From Gerris lacustris (Eukaryota > Arthropoda > Insecta > Hemiptera > Gerridae): a stretch of 64,000 bases of DNA. A model generated the notes under the pieces. The model saw only the letters and a program-made list of their open reading frames with translations, had not been told where the DNA came from and made no database searches. A program made the translations under genes and the position numbers. Location of the stretch: assembly GCA_951217055.1 (NCBI GenBank), contig OX578276.1, positions 33,003,205 through 33,067,204 on the forward strand, read 5' to 3'. This document shows, one piece after another, positions 45,501 to 56,225 of this stretch; position 1 is the first letter of the stretch, and every line of letters begins with the position of its first letter.

Positions 45501-48430
45501 GCCTTTTTACTTTCTCATATAAAGAGAAAGTATTGTGATTGTCCTACAGCAAGGATGCATAGAGCCTTTTTAGTTTCTTATATAAAGAGAAAGTATTGTG
45601 ATTGTCCTACAGCAAGGATGCATAGAGCCTTTTTAGTTTCTCAAATAAAGAGAAAGTATTGTGATTGTCCTACAGCAAGGAGGCATAGAGCCTTTTTACT
45701 TTCTCATATAAAGAGAAAGTATTGTGATTGTCCTACAGCAAGGAGGCATAGAGCCTTTTTACTTTCTCATATAAAGAGAAAGTATTGTGATTGTCCTACA
45801 GCAAGGATGCAAAGAGCCTTTTTACTTTCTCATATAAAGAGAAAGTATTGTGATTGTCCTACAGCAAGGAGGCATAGAGCCTTTTTACTTTCTCATATAA
45901 AGAGAAAGTATTGTGATTGTCCTACAGCAAGGATGCATAGAGCCTTTTTAGTTTCTTATATAAAGAGAAAGTATTGTGATTGTCCTACAGCAAGGATGCA
46001 TAGAGCCTTTTTAGTTTCTCAAATAAAGAGAAAGTATTGTGATTGTCCTACAGCAAGGAGGCATAGAGCCTTTTTACTTTCTCATATAAAGAGCAAGGAT
46101 GCAAAGAGCCTTTTTAGTTTCTCATATAAAGAGAAAGTATTGTGATTGTCCTACAGCAAGGAGGCATAGAGCCTTTTTACTTTCTCATATAAAGAGAAAG
46201 TATTGTGATTGTCTTACAGCAGGGAGGCATAGAGCCTTTTTACTTTCTCATATAAAGAGAAAGTATTGGATTGTCCTACAGCAAGGAGGCATAGAGCCTT
46301 TTTACTTTCTCATATAAAGAGAAAGTATTGTGATTGTCCTACAGCAAGGAGGCATAGAGCCTTTTTACTTTCTCATATAAAGAGAAAGTATTGTGATTGT
46401 CCTACAGCAAGGATGCATAGAGCCTTTTTAGTTTCTTATATAAAGAGAAAGTATTGTGATTGTCCTACAGCAAGGATGCATAGAGCCTTTTTAGTTTCTC
46501 AAATAAAGAGAAAGTATTGTGATTGTCCTACAGCAAGGAGGCATAGAGCCTTTTTACTTTCTCATATAAAGAGAAAGTATTGTGATTGTCCTACAGCAAG
46601 GAGGCATAGAGCCTTTTTACTTTCTCATATAAAGAGAAAGTATTGTGATTGTCCTACAGCAAGGAGGCATAGAGCCTTTTTACTTTCTCATATAAAGAGA
46701 AAGTATTGTGATTGTCCTACAGCAAGGATGCAAAGAGCCTTTTTAGTTTCTCATATAAAGAGAAAGTATTGTGATTGTCCTACAGCAAGGAGGCATAGAG
46801 CCTTTTTACTTTCTCATATAAAGAGAAAGTATTGTGATTGTCCTACAGCAGGGAGGCATAGAGCCTTTTTACTTTCTCATATAAAGAGAAAGTATTGGAT
46901 TGTCCTACAGCAAGGAGGCATAGAGCCTTTTTACTATCTCATATAAAGAGAAAGTATTGTGATTGTCCTACAGCAAGGAGGCATAGAGCCTTTTTACTTT
47001 CTCATATAAAGAGAAAGTATTGTGATTGTCCTACAGCAAGGATGCACAGAGCCTTTTTAGTTTCTTATATAAAGAGAAAGTATTGTGATTGTCCTACAGC
47101 AAGGATGCATAGAGCCTTTTTAGTTTCTCAAATAAAGAGAAAGTATTGTGATTGTCCTACAGCAAGGAGGCATAGAGCCTTTTTACTTTCTCATATAAAG
47201 AGAAAGTATTGTGATTGTCCTACAGCAAGGAGGCATAGAGCCTTTTTACTTTCTCATATAAAGAGAAAGTATTGTGATTGTCTCCTACAGCAAGGATGCA
47301 AAGAGCCTTTTTAGTTTCTCATATAAAGAGAAAGTATTGTGATTGTCCCACAGCAAGGAGGCATAGAGCCTTTTTACTTTCTCATATAAAGAGAAAGTAT
47401 TGTGATTGTCCTACAGCAAGGAGGCATAGAGCCTTTTTACTTTCTCATATAGAGAGAAAGTATTGTGATTGTCCTACACCAAGGAGGCATAGAGCCTTTT
47501 TACTTTCTCATATAAAGAGAAAGTATTGTGATTGTCCTACAGCAAGGATGCAAAGAGCCTTTTTACTTTCTCATATAAAGAGAAAGTATTGTGATTGTCC
47601 TACAGCAAGGAGGCATAGAGCCTTTTTACTTTCTCATATAAAGAGAAAGTATTGTGATTGTCCTACAGCAAGGATGCATAGAGCCTTTTTAGTTTCTTAT
47701 ATAAAGAGAAAGCATTGTGATTGTCCTACAGCAAGGATGCATAGAGCCTTTTTAGTTTCTCAAATAAAGAGAAAGTATTGTGATTGTCCTACAGCAAGGA
47801 GGCATAGAGCCTTTTTACTTTCTCATATAAAGAGAAAGTATTGTGATTGTCCTACAGCAAGGAGGCATAGAGCCTTTTTACTTTCTCATATAAAGAGAAA
47901 GTATTGTGATTGTCCTACAGCAAGGATGCAAAGAGCCTTTTTACTTTCTCATATAAAGAGAAAGTATTGTGATTGTCCTACAGCAAGAAGGCATAGAGCC
48001 TTTTTACTTTCTCATATAAAGAGAAAGTATTGTGATTGTCCTACAGCAAGGATGCATAGAGCCTTTTTAGTTTCTCAAATAAAGAGAAAGTATTGTGATT
48101 GTCCTACAGCAAGGAGGCATAGAGCCTTTTTACTTTCTCATATAAAGAGAAAGTATTGTGATTGTCCTACAGCAAGGAGGCATAGAGCCTTTTTACTTTC
48201 TCATATAAAGAGAAAGTATTGTGATTGTCCTACAGCAAGGATGCAAAGAGCCTTTTTAGTTTCTCTTATAAAGAGAAAGTATTGTGATTGTCCTACAGCA
48301 AGGAGGCATAGAGCCTTTTTACTTTCTCATATAAAGAGAAAGTATTGTGATTGTCCTACAGCAAGGAGGCATAGAGCCTTTTTACTTTCTCATATAAAGA
48401 GAAAGTATTGTGATTGTCCTACAGCAAGTG
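42555..48430 (+). repeat. 63-bp satellite array, about 93 units, with hairpin in every unit and ~2.05-kb higher-order repeat
   Basis: The unit is 63 bp (GCATAGAGCC begins at 42557 and next at 42620). Each unit has ACTTTCTC-ATATAAA-GAGAAAGT, an 8-bp perfect stem with a 7-base loop; in variant units starting AGTTTCTC one pair is lost. Because 63 is divisible by 3 and one phase lacks stops, frames of 72-391 codons appear with a 21-residue repeat. Most differences between units change the amino acid (Arg/Met, Leu/Val, His/Tyr/Gln), which argues against selection on a protein. Rare variants (the GAAATTATTG unit at 42652 and 44707; the TATTTTTATTG unit at 42909 and 44964) repeat every 2055 bp, and every 1992 bp after loss of one unit. 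The array abuts family C sequence on the right. Confidence 0.95.
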
Positions 48431-48680
48431 ATGGCGCGAAAATTCGATTTTAATGGATTTACACGTTTTGAGGTCCCCTGAGTCCAGAAAAAGTGTTTTT
48501 TTTAAAAACGTCTTTCTGTAATCTGTGCAGATGCATGGAGCCTAAACTACCGGGCCGATTTTGACGAAATTTGGCATACATGTTCAGAAAAATCATACCC
48601 CGAGGAGAAATCAAGAAATGAATTTTAGGTCCAAATTTGGGTATGCTACCCTCCAAAAACTCTGATAAACGTGAAAACAA
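48431..48680 (+). repeat. family C interspersed repeat (copy 2)
   Basis: GGCGCGAAAATTCGATTTTA, CTAAACTACCGGGCCGATTT and GGCATACATGTTCAGA match 19425-19660. The satellite ends exactly where this copy begins. Confidence 0.65.
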
Positions 48681-48825
48681 TTATTTCTCTCAAACGGTTC
48701 CGACGATTTTGATTAAAGAAATCTAAAATGCAGTCAATTTTAATAAGAATCTAACGATATAAGCCGTTTTCCCGGGAAAAATCTAGTTCCTGAGATAATA
48801 GCTTTAAACGCGGATGGAGAGAGGC

Positions 48826-48852
48826 AGGGTTCGATTCCCCGTCGAGGAGAAG
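48826..48852 (+). other. isolated tRNA-type B box
   Basis: GGGTTCGATTCCCCGTCGAG resembles a tRNA T-arm. No D arm or acceptor stem is seen nearby. Confidence 0.3.
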
Positions 48853-48894
48853 TTGTTTTTATGAAAAATGTTCAATAATAATTAAATGTACATA

Positions 48895-48985
48895 CGAAAA
48901 CTAATAAATGGAAAGCACTGGGCTAAGTAATTATGAACTCGTATATGAGAAAGTTTGTCTGACTTGTCTCGGACCGATTGTTTTA
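48895..48985 (+). repeat. short interspersed repeat, inverted partner at 52798-52880
   Basis: ATGAACTCGTATATGAGAAA and TCTCGGACCGAT occur here and, in reverse complement, at 52798-52880, together with flanking AAAACTAATAAATGGAAA. The family is unknown. Confidence 0.6.
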
Positions 48986-50278
48986 TTGAAAATGTTGTTT
49001 AAATCCGCAACGTTAAACTTTTCGGTTCTCGAGAGGTTAGCAAATATCTGTTAAAAGGAGCCTGTAAACAGTTTCCCGCGCCGGAATCGTATAATAAACA
49101 TACTTTTAGAGAAGTTTTTCTTAACCTCTAACAATCCTACTTTGTTAATGTGAAAAATTTTCTCGCTGAAAGCTTTACAATGATACAACAGGTCCGTAAA
49201 ACAACTGTAAAGTAAAATTTACACGATTAAGTTTTCCTTTAACACCAGTTATCTTATCAAATAACAATACAAAACCATCTTAATAAACATATTTTTCTTT
49301 AATATTATGTCCTAAGGCACAGGGGGGCGGGGCGGGTCCTATTATGGCCTTCGGAACTTTTAAAAAAAATTATAGAGTATAAAGAATCCTTTCTTTCATA
49401 TTATTTATTCTTATAGGTTGAAAAATGTCTGACAATGTCCATTAAATAAGAGGAGAGAAAAAAAATAAAATGTCAAAATACCATTAGGATCCAATACCAA
49501 CTTTATCCTTCCCCAGCCACTTTCCTCCAACATTATTTCTTACTTTAAGTACAAAAGAGTGGAAAAAAACTTGTTCAAAGTCCCACAAAAAGAGGAGATG
49601 TCCGTAAGTTGTTATTTCTAAGAGGTTTTCGAGGTAACTAAGCGGAATTTATTATTCCAAGTTTGCACTTTTCCAAGATAAGATGGCAAGAGAAACTGTT
49701 GGTTTAAGATGGAAACTAATTCCAGAAAGATGGCTGGCAAATAGAATAGAATAGAGAAACCCTCGGGTCTAAAATAACCAACACTATTTAGGTTTGGTTT
49801 TTTTCTCTCTTCGAAAAGAACCAAGTTTAACCGATAAATAAAATGGGAGGGAGAAACCGCGATAAAAATAAAGTATTTTTTATAACTATTCGAAGTACTT
49901 TATACTTAGATAGGAGAGAAGTCGTTAAAATTATTGTTCAAAAGAAAATTATACGTAGAGGAGAGCTTATTTCCTCCTTTTTCACTCTTGTTATATATTT
50001 TTTTTTTTTTAAAGAAAGTTGCTCTTCGTGTTGGTTTTAACAAGTTGTAGTTACAGAAGATAATTGGACACTTCTTCCCCAAGATTACGATGGTCCTTGA
50101 AACGTTCGATTTAGTTTAGGAACCTTTAACTGTTTACTGCTTCAGATAACCAACAGTTTTTGATTAGAATTGCTAAAAGGTAAAAGATGAATATTTTTGT
50201 TCCTAGACGTACATAAAATAGATAATTAGTGTGGCACATAGCTTCCTCGAGTTCTTAACTTTGTTTTGCTTTTAACAC
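48986..50278. other. no recognisable gene
   Basis: AT-rich sequence with a G-rich patch (AGGGGGGCGGGGCGGG, 49321-49336). Open stretches of 65-68 codons at 49618-49824 (minus) and 49843-50040 (plus) have no recognisable motif. A family B 3'-end fragment (TAGTGTGGCACATAGCTTCC) lies at 50227-50246, reverse-oriented. Confidence 0.4.
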
Positions 50279-50405
50279 TGTCATGTATTAGTTTAGTATT
50301 ATTATTTGTTATTTTATTGGTGTTAATTAATGTTTAAGGTTTTGACATATTGTAACTATGAATATAATGTATGGTAAGATAATGTACGCTTTAATAGATA
50401 TTATA
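50279..50405 (+). repeat. 5' LTR
   Basis: 127 bp starting TGTCATG. It lacks a ~30-bp segment (GTAGATGTCAGATGTTGATG and neighbours) that the 3' LTR contains, so the LTRs have diverged by an indel as well as substitutions. Confidence 0.8.
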
Positions 50406-50517
50406 TGGTGTCAGGTAAGCAAACTATAGTGATATAGTACGTGTTTCGGTATCAGAAACGTTTAATAATTTTTTTTGAGAATATAAAAAATTGACGAAAA
50501 GAAACTTTAGATAAATT

Positions 50518-51073
50518 ATGGAATCTTTAAAATCGCCTGATTATTTGAAATTTGACTTTTATATTCATGAAAATTGGCCGAAATGGAAACAAAAGTTCAA
50601 CTTATATATAACGGCCACAGGAAAGATGACGTCCAAAGAGGAAAGTTTAAAGGTAGCGATCCTTTTAACATGTATTGGAGACGACGGGCTAGATGTTTAC
50701 AATAATTGGAATCTAGAGCCTAGTGAGCAAACTTTAGAAAATGTATTGAAGAAATTTGATGATTATTATACTCCTAATGTAAATGTGGTGGTAGAAACGT
50801 TTAAATTTAACGGTCTTAAACAAGCTGAGAACCAATCAGTCGATACATTTGCTACGGAATTATAAAAGCAAGCTAAACTCTGTGATTTCAAATGTGACAG
50901 CTGTAAAAAAAACATATGAAAGACGGATGGTAAGAGATCGTATTATATTAGAGGTATCAAATAAAAGAATTCAAGAACAATTGCTCCGAGAAGGAAAGGT
51001 AGATCTCGATATAATATTAGAAGTGACCAGAACGCTATTCAAGTTAATTAATTACTGTACCTTGGTAGCATAG
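50518..51073 (+). pseudogene. gypsy-type gag fragment with a nonsense codon and a frameshift
   Basis: From the ATG at 50518 it reads DYLKFDFYIHENWPKWKQKF...AILLTCIGDDGLDVYNNW...LENVLKKFDDYY, the capsid-like region of gypsy-group Gag. An in-frame TAA at 50863-50865 interrupts it just before KQAKLCDFKC, where the family would continue. A frameshift between about 50890 and 50930 moves the reading into another frame for MVRDRIILEVSNKRIQEQLL REG, a typical Gag continuation. The zinc knuckle and all of Pol are absent. It lies between the two LTRs on the same strand. Confidence 0.8.
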
Positions 51074-51102
51074 CTAGGGTGGATGTCATGTATCTAGGGA
51101 GA

Positions 51103-51260
51103 TGTCATGTATTTGTTTAGTATTATTATTTATTATTTTATTGGTGTTTATTAATGTTTAAGGTTTTGACATATTGTAACTATGAATAAAGTAGATGTCA
51201 GATGTTGATGTGATCTAGAAAGTATTGAGTTCCTTAATGTATGCTTTAATAGATATTATA
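51103..51260 (+). repeat. 3' LTR
   Basis: 158 bp starting TGTCATG and ending TATTATA, followed by the AACAC target duplicate. See the 5' LTR for differences. Confidence 0.8.
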
Positions 51261-51265
51261 AACAC

Positions 51266-53287
51266 CTCTTATTATCTAATTTATTTGATTTTTCTCTTCT
51301 TTTTATTTTAAATCAGTCAAAATGTTTTACATTAATGTAGCAGAATATAATGAGCTCATAAGGAACTAATTATTATGGGACCATCTGTGAGCTGCATTCA
51401 ACAAAACATACAAATACGAGTATGTTAATAAACGAATGAGTATACTTTTAAAGATATAAGTTTTAATAAAAAATAGTGTGGCGCATGGCTTCCTCGCTTT
51501 CTATCGCTTATACTTTTATGATGTTATGATTCTACAATCGATTATTGTCTAAATTATTTCATTTTCCTCTTTTTTAAAATCTTTCAAAATTGTTAGAAAG
51601 ATATTTTACATAAATAAAAATCAATTTATCAAAATTTCTCCGCAATTTATCACAACCGTCTCAGCGGTTCATTCATTCCATTACTAGAAGAATATAATAC
51701 TCTTCAAGTCCCAAGTGTATCTATGTAGGAGTTTCTATATTATATTTAAAAAATTGCCAATAGAAACTAAGTAATATAGTAATAATTAACAATGCTAAAG
51801 AAAAGGATAAAATAAATGATAAAATAGACGTAGTCAAAACCAAATAGACAGGGAAGTGATTGAACAATCATTAACCATGATGGTGCATTAATTTAATTAC
51901 CAGTATCTTCTCTCAATATGGCAGTTGCACTAGTAAATATTTAATAACTAGTTCTAGAAAAAAATGATAACATAATAAATATTCGATTTAAAGAGAATTA
52001 GTGTGAGGTTTAAGCACTTCAATCAGAAATTAAATCGGTCAACAATTGCGGACGCCATAAGAGCTCAAAGTCAAAAATTTAAAAAAAAATCAAATTTAGC
52101 ACTATTTAAGGTAGAACCGATGGAGGTAGGTACGACAAAAAACATAGGACTTAAGTTGTAGATCTCTTAAAATCAGTTACCGCTGGTGCAATCTGCTTTT
52201 CGACACGACACCATTTAGCTGCAATAAGCCTCCAAAAAAATTTGAAAGTTGCGTCCACCATCTTTAATTTTTAAGGGGGGTAAAACTTTTTTTTAACTTA
52301 AACAATTTTATTAGCGAGTCTGTGGGTTTTGGTTATGCTGGCTGGGTCAACCTAATTATTATAAAATTGTTAATAACTTTGGTTCTACACAATATTTTTA
52401 GATAAAACCAAGCCTACAAATTGAGCAAAAATGTTTGCGCTCACCTCTCTGAAAAAAAAAAAATAAACCGATTTCATTTTGCCAGTTTTGCGCCTATAAA
52501 GTCGGACTGGGGCGACAGACACACATACCCAAATACATACACGAAAAAAGGCCGGATTTGGTTTTTGGAATGTATAAAATGAAAAAGTATCCAAAAGATT
52601 TTCAATTCTGACCAATGTACTGACAAAACTTTAATTATATATATATTAGATTTAATGTTAAATGTATGGAGATGATTGAAATTAATATGGGACCATCTGT
52701 ACGTTACTTTTGATGAACCATATACAAATATCAGCACTCTTTTAATTTCGTACCCCTCTTCTAAAAGGGGGTACGAAGTAAAAAAATACAAAGTAAAAAA
52801 ATCGGTCCGAGACAACTCAGACTAACTTTCTCATATACGAGTTCATAATTAATTTTCCCAGTGTTTTCCATTTATTAGTTTTCGAGTTATCGTAAAGGAA
52901 GTATAAGATTTGGGAGTTCGTAAGAATGTTGACGATACAAAAAATGATCCCTGATGACTGAAACAAATTTCTGTCTATAAAATTTTGAATTTGTAGAATT
53001 TGTAAGAAATTCGTTTGTCATAGTTAACTCAATGTTCTTGTTACCTTAAGCTCGATAGAAATAAATATAATAAACGCTTAAGGTTAATTATATTGTAATA
53101 GCATGTCAAATCAACTTTGAAGGCCAAAACATACAATTTCTCTTATAATATTGACTGAATGATAAATTGATAATAATTACAGAAATACAGATTTAGAAAA
53201 CTTCATGATAACATTACCTTCAACGGTACTAACAATAAGATGTTTTGTTTGCACGCTTTTATTTTACATCACTTGGTTTATGAGGTA
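51266..53287. other. no recognisable gene; scattered repeat relics
   Basis: A family B 3'-end fragment lies at 51474-51500 and a family B head relic in reverse at 52925-52990. The inverted partner of the 48895 repeat lies at 52798-52880. Two overlapping minus-strand open stretches of 76 and 113 codons (52385-52815) show no motif and cross a poly-T tract; they are not supported as genes. Confidence 0.45.
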
Positions 53288-54267
53288 GGAGAGAGTCGGA
53301 CAAAACCGGGTAGGCGGGTAAAACCGGGTACCTCGATATCTCCCTGATTAGTGAGCCAATCTACCCGTAAACAAAAAAGCTATTAGCGGTAGCCATTCCA
53401 AGCAGTTGGAGAGGAAAACAGCATCGGTGCCACGTATTTTGATACTCAGAACGTTTTTTTTTAAGTTTTTAGTGAAAAAGTGTTTAATGTTGTTACATTT
53501 GTCTACTGAGTTTCAATTGCTATAACATTTTCTCAAGAAAGAGATAAGTGCACACTTTAATTAAGCATAGTTTACTGGATATTTTTATACACCTAGAGCG
53601 ACGCCTAACCTATCTACGCCATATTGAACTCAACAAGTAACTGTTGGGTTAAACCGGGTACCAAGGTGTGGGGTAAAACAGGGTACCCGGTTTTGCCCTC
53701 CACTTTAGGAAATTATGTAAAATTAATTCAGATGAGGACAGCTCTGAGGAAGCTTGCATACTTTGCAATAAAGTTATCTATGCACTCTATCTCGATTAAA
53801 AGAAGGGCGGATTAAATGTAATTCCTGTCGCAGTTGTCCTTATATGAGTGTACTAATGCAGAAGAAGAGGACGATTCTCTTGTGTGCGACATTTGTCCTA
53901 AACTGAGTTAAGGACAAAACTGTTTTAAGGATTTTTTTTTTAACAATACTTATATGTCGACTTAATATGTCAATTTTAAGTCTTATTAAACTGTCTGTAA
54001 TAAAGATTTTTAAATTTAGAGTTGTTTTGAATTGATATAAATGAGGAACCGGTTTTACCCCACCCGTGGGGTAAAACCGGGGTTTTGTACATGGTGATTA
54101 AAAAAAGCATAAAAAATATTGTGTTAATATTAAAGCAACAAAAGAATAATATGGTATAAATGAATGAATAAGGCAACTGATAAACTTTGTTTTGTTGATC
54201 TGTTACTAATAGCAATGATTTTATTACAGATAACAGATTAGGTACCCGGTTTTGTCCAACTCTCCCC
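53288..54267 (+). mobile_element. pogo-like transposon deletion derivative
   Basis: The ends are inverted repeats of about 25 bp sharing GACAAAACCGGGTA (left 53298-53311, complement near 54244-54257), each flanked by TA (53286-53287 and 54268-54269). A TA duplication with short TIRs fits the Tc1/mariner-pogo superfamily. Internal TAAAACCGGGTA words recur several times (53654, 53678, 54064). Only the 3' end of a transposase remains inside. Confidence 0.65.
53725..53912 (+). pseudogene. transposase C-terminal cysteine-rich tail (relic)
   Basis: In three frames the plus strand reads SDEDSSEEACILCNKVIYAL, then KGRIKCNSCRSC, then EEEDDSLVCDICPKLS and a stop at about 53908-53910. The acidic stretch followed by C-x2-C...C-x2-C...C-x2-C is typical of the tail of pogo/Tigger-like DDE transposases in insects. 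The helix-turn-helix and catalytic domains are gone. Confidence 0.55.
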
Positions 54268-54429
54268 TATACATTTTGCAATCAATTTTTAATAACTCAC
54301 TTTCGAAAATGTGTATAGAAATCTGAAATTAGTTCAGTTTTTGCTTTTTGAAGACAATGACAGTTAATAAAAAACTCATGAAATTTTATACCAAAATTAT
54401 TATTATATATTTATTTTTGTATAAATTAC

Positions 54430-55241
54430 TAGGTGATCCGGCGAACTTCGTACCGCCTAATAAACATTAATAACATAAGAGTTGTATAGCTGCTACGCTA
54501 CTTTTGAAAACCCTTAGAAATAGTTTATTTAGTTAAATAATGTTGCCTTAGATGAAAATGTTATATTGCAATTTCCAATATATACATGTACAATATACAA
54601 TATTGGCATAAGAGACATACTGATAAACAAACATTCATTTTTAATTATATAGATATAGATTATAGAAATATATTTTGTGTCTTTTGCATTTTACCCCCTC
54701 CTAAATGAAAATATGGCAAACATGTACATAACAACAATTACTGTACTCTTAAAGAGCTTTTCAACGATATACATCATTAAAGGTTTTCATTACTTTTACA
54801 TTTGTACCCCGTACCCTTTAAACCAAAATTTAAACATACCTAGTTTCACTAACTTAGAAACCTTTCCGGGCATGTGTTTAACCATTCCCCATAGTTTCAT
54901 TGCAATCAAATGATAGATATAGATTATAGACATATTTTTCCTGTATTTTGCACTTTACCCCCTCCTCAATAAAAATATGACCATAACCATAATGTAGGAC
55001 ATAACAATAATTACTGTAGTCTTAAAGAGTTTTTCAACGATATACATCATGATGAGTTTTTATTACTTTAACATTTGTACCCCGTACCCCTGTGTACCTA
55101 CCGAAATCGGAACATAGTTTTACTAACTCAGAAACCTTCCCGGGCATGCGTCCAACCATTCCCCAAAGTTTCATCGCAATCGGATGAACGGTTTAGGCAG
55201 GCATAAGAGACAGACAGACAGGCAGACAAACATTCATTTTT
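54430..55241 (+). repeat. family D repeat with a ~270-bp internal tandem duplication
   Basis: Starts near GATCCGGCGAACTTCGTACC. The block CATTTTACCCCCTCC / TTTCAACGATATACATCA / TTTGTACCCCGTACCC is present at 54688-54905 and again at 54955-55180. It ends with GGATGAACGGTTTAGGCAGG and (GACA)n at 55206-55230. A reverse copy of the middle lies at 63545-63840. This layout occurs in insect interspersed repeats with a terminal GACAGACA tract. Confidence 0.65.
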
Positions 55242-55947
55242 AGGGTCCGTAGGCAAAACCAAGGACCCTTATATTTTCCTGCGTGTGCCTGTCCGTCCGT
55301 CCTCTCGCGTGCTCTCATGGCTACATCTTTCGTCCGATCACTTTGAAATTTGGCATGTATGTGTCTTGTACCTGCCCACATATTTTAAAATATAGCGACT
55401 TAAAAAAAATAATTTTCAAAAAAATTAGGGTAAAAGAACTTAAGGGTTAAAATTTGTTTATTTTTTTTCGACACCGTGAGGGGTATCATATGAAAGGGTA
55501 CGTCGAGCTGATTACAAAAATATATAATTATTTGGTTATAACTTTGATAGGGCGAGCGTAGGCAGGTTTGAAGTGGGTGTGAAACGTGTCCCCCCTTTTA
55601 TCTCGCTTATGTGAAGTGCAAAAAATCTGAAAAAATTCCTGAACATTCTTCGACCAAAAGTAAAGATACCAATTTTTAAATATAAAAAAAAATATAATTT
55701 TATTTTTTATCGACAAAATACGTTTTTTATAATTATGGTATTTTCGATGTATTTATATGGTTGTAGTCCGGTTCAGTGGCAAAAAAATACTTTATCAGAG
55801 TGTGTTTTGAGAATATTAGACCCTTGGGATAGTTCAAAGTAAGCTTTTTAGCATTTTAAAAAAACACTGTTTATACACTTTACAGTTAAACACTATATAG
55901 TGTGGCCTACGGACCCTCGCTGTGTGCTGATTAGCACACACTTGACC
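55242..55947 (+). mobile_element. Helentron-like element with subterminal inverted repeats and 3' hairpin
   Basis: 5' end AGGGTCCGTAGGC (55242-55254) is exactly repeated in inverse as GCCTACGGACCCT at 55905-55917. Directly after it is a stem-loop GTGTGCT-GATT-AGCACAC (55922-55939). An internal GTCCGTCCGTCC tract (near 55290) precedes a CACTTTGAAATTTGGCATGT block. A 5' terminal motif repeated in inverse just before a 3' stem-loop is the described structure of Helentron-associated non-autonomous elements. The element is non-coding; the short minus-strand open stretches in it are chance. Confidence 0.65.
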
Positions 55948-55959
55948 TGTTTATTATAT

Positions 55960-56225
55960 ATATAGAAATTTGGTTTTCCGGGGAAATCCGTGTCATGAAA
56001 GGGTTGAAGTCCAAGGTTTCGCTTCCACTACCAGAAGCATCTTCAGGGGTGTGGTGGGTCGTGATATTTACTTTAGGCAACAACAAGACATATAAGTAAA
56101 CATCACAATGCACAACACCCCTGAAGATGCTTCCAGAAGTAGAAGCGAAACGTCGGACTTCAACTGGAAAAACAAGCTATTTATTACGAGTCAACCCACG
56201 GAAGCGTACAAACTAAGTTATTATT
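55960..56225. repeat. inverted-repeat element with hammerhead-like cores
   Basis: The minus strand at about 56045-55985 and the plus strand at about 56105-56165 both read ACCCCTGAAGATGCTTC, a short loop, GAAGCGAAAC, then GGACTTCAAC. The spacer is ~60 bp. Outer flanks (GGTTTTCCGGGGAAATCC; complement-side GTTGACTCGTAATAAATAG) match the palindromic element at 11028-11132. The layout resembles terminal repeats of Penelope-like elements, but no reverse transcriptase is present. Confidence 0.5.

Larger units (their letters stand above)
50279..51260 (+). mobile_element. miniature gypsy-type LTR element with 5-bp target duplication
   Basis: The two LTRs (50279-50405 and 51103-51260) share TGTCATGTATT, GGTTTTGACATATTGTAACT and the terminal TTTAATAGATATTATA. 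The direct repeat AACAC flanks the element exactly (50274-50278 and 51261-51265). A TGGTGTCAGG sequence directly after the 5' LTR (50406) is in the position of a primer-binding site. A purine-rich CTAGGGAGA precedes the 3' LTR. The interior keeps only part of gag, so pol was deleted before or after insertion. Confidence 0.85.

Noticed and set aside
42541..48440. CRISPR-like array
   Set aside because: Units are directly tandem with no variable spacers, and the surrounding elements are animal mobile elements. It is a satellite.
42555..48453. A family of 21-residue-repeat proteins (frames up to 391 codons)
   Set aside because: The unit length is divisible by three, so one phase stays open. Unit differences are mostly amino-acid changing, indels break the frame, and there is no promoter or start context.
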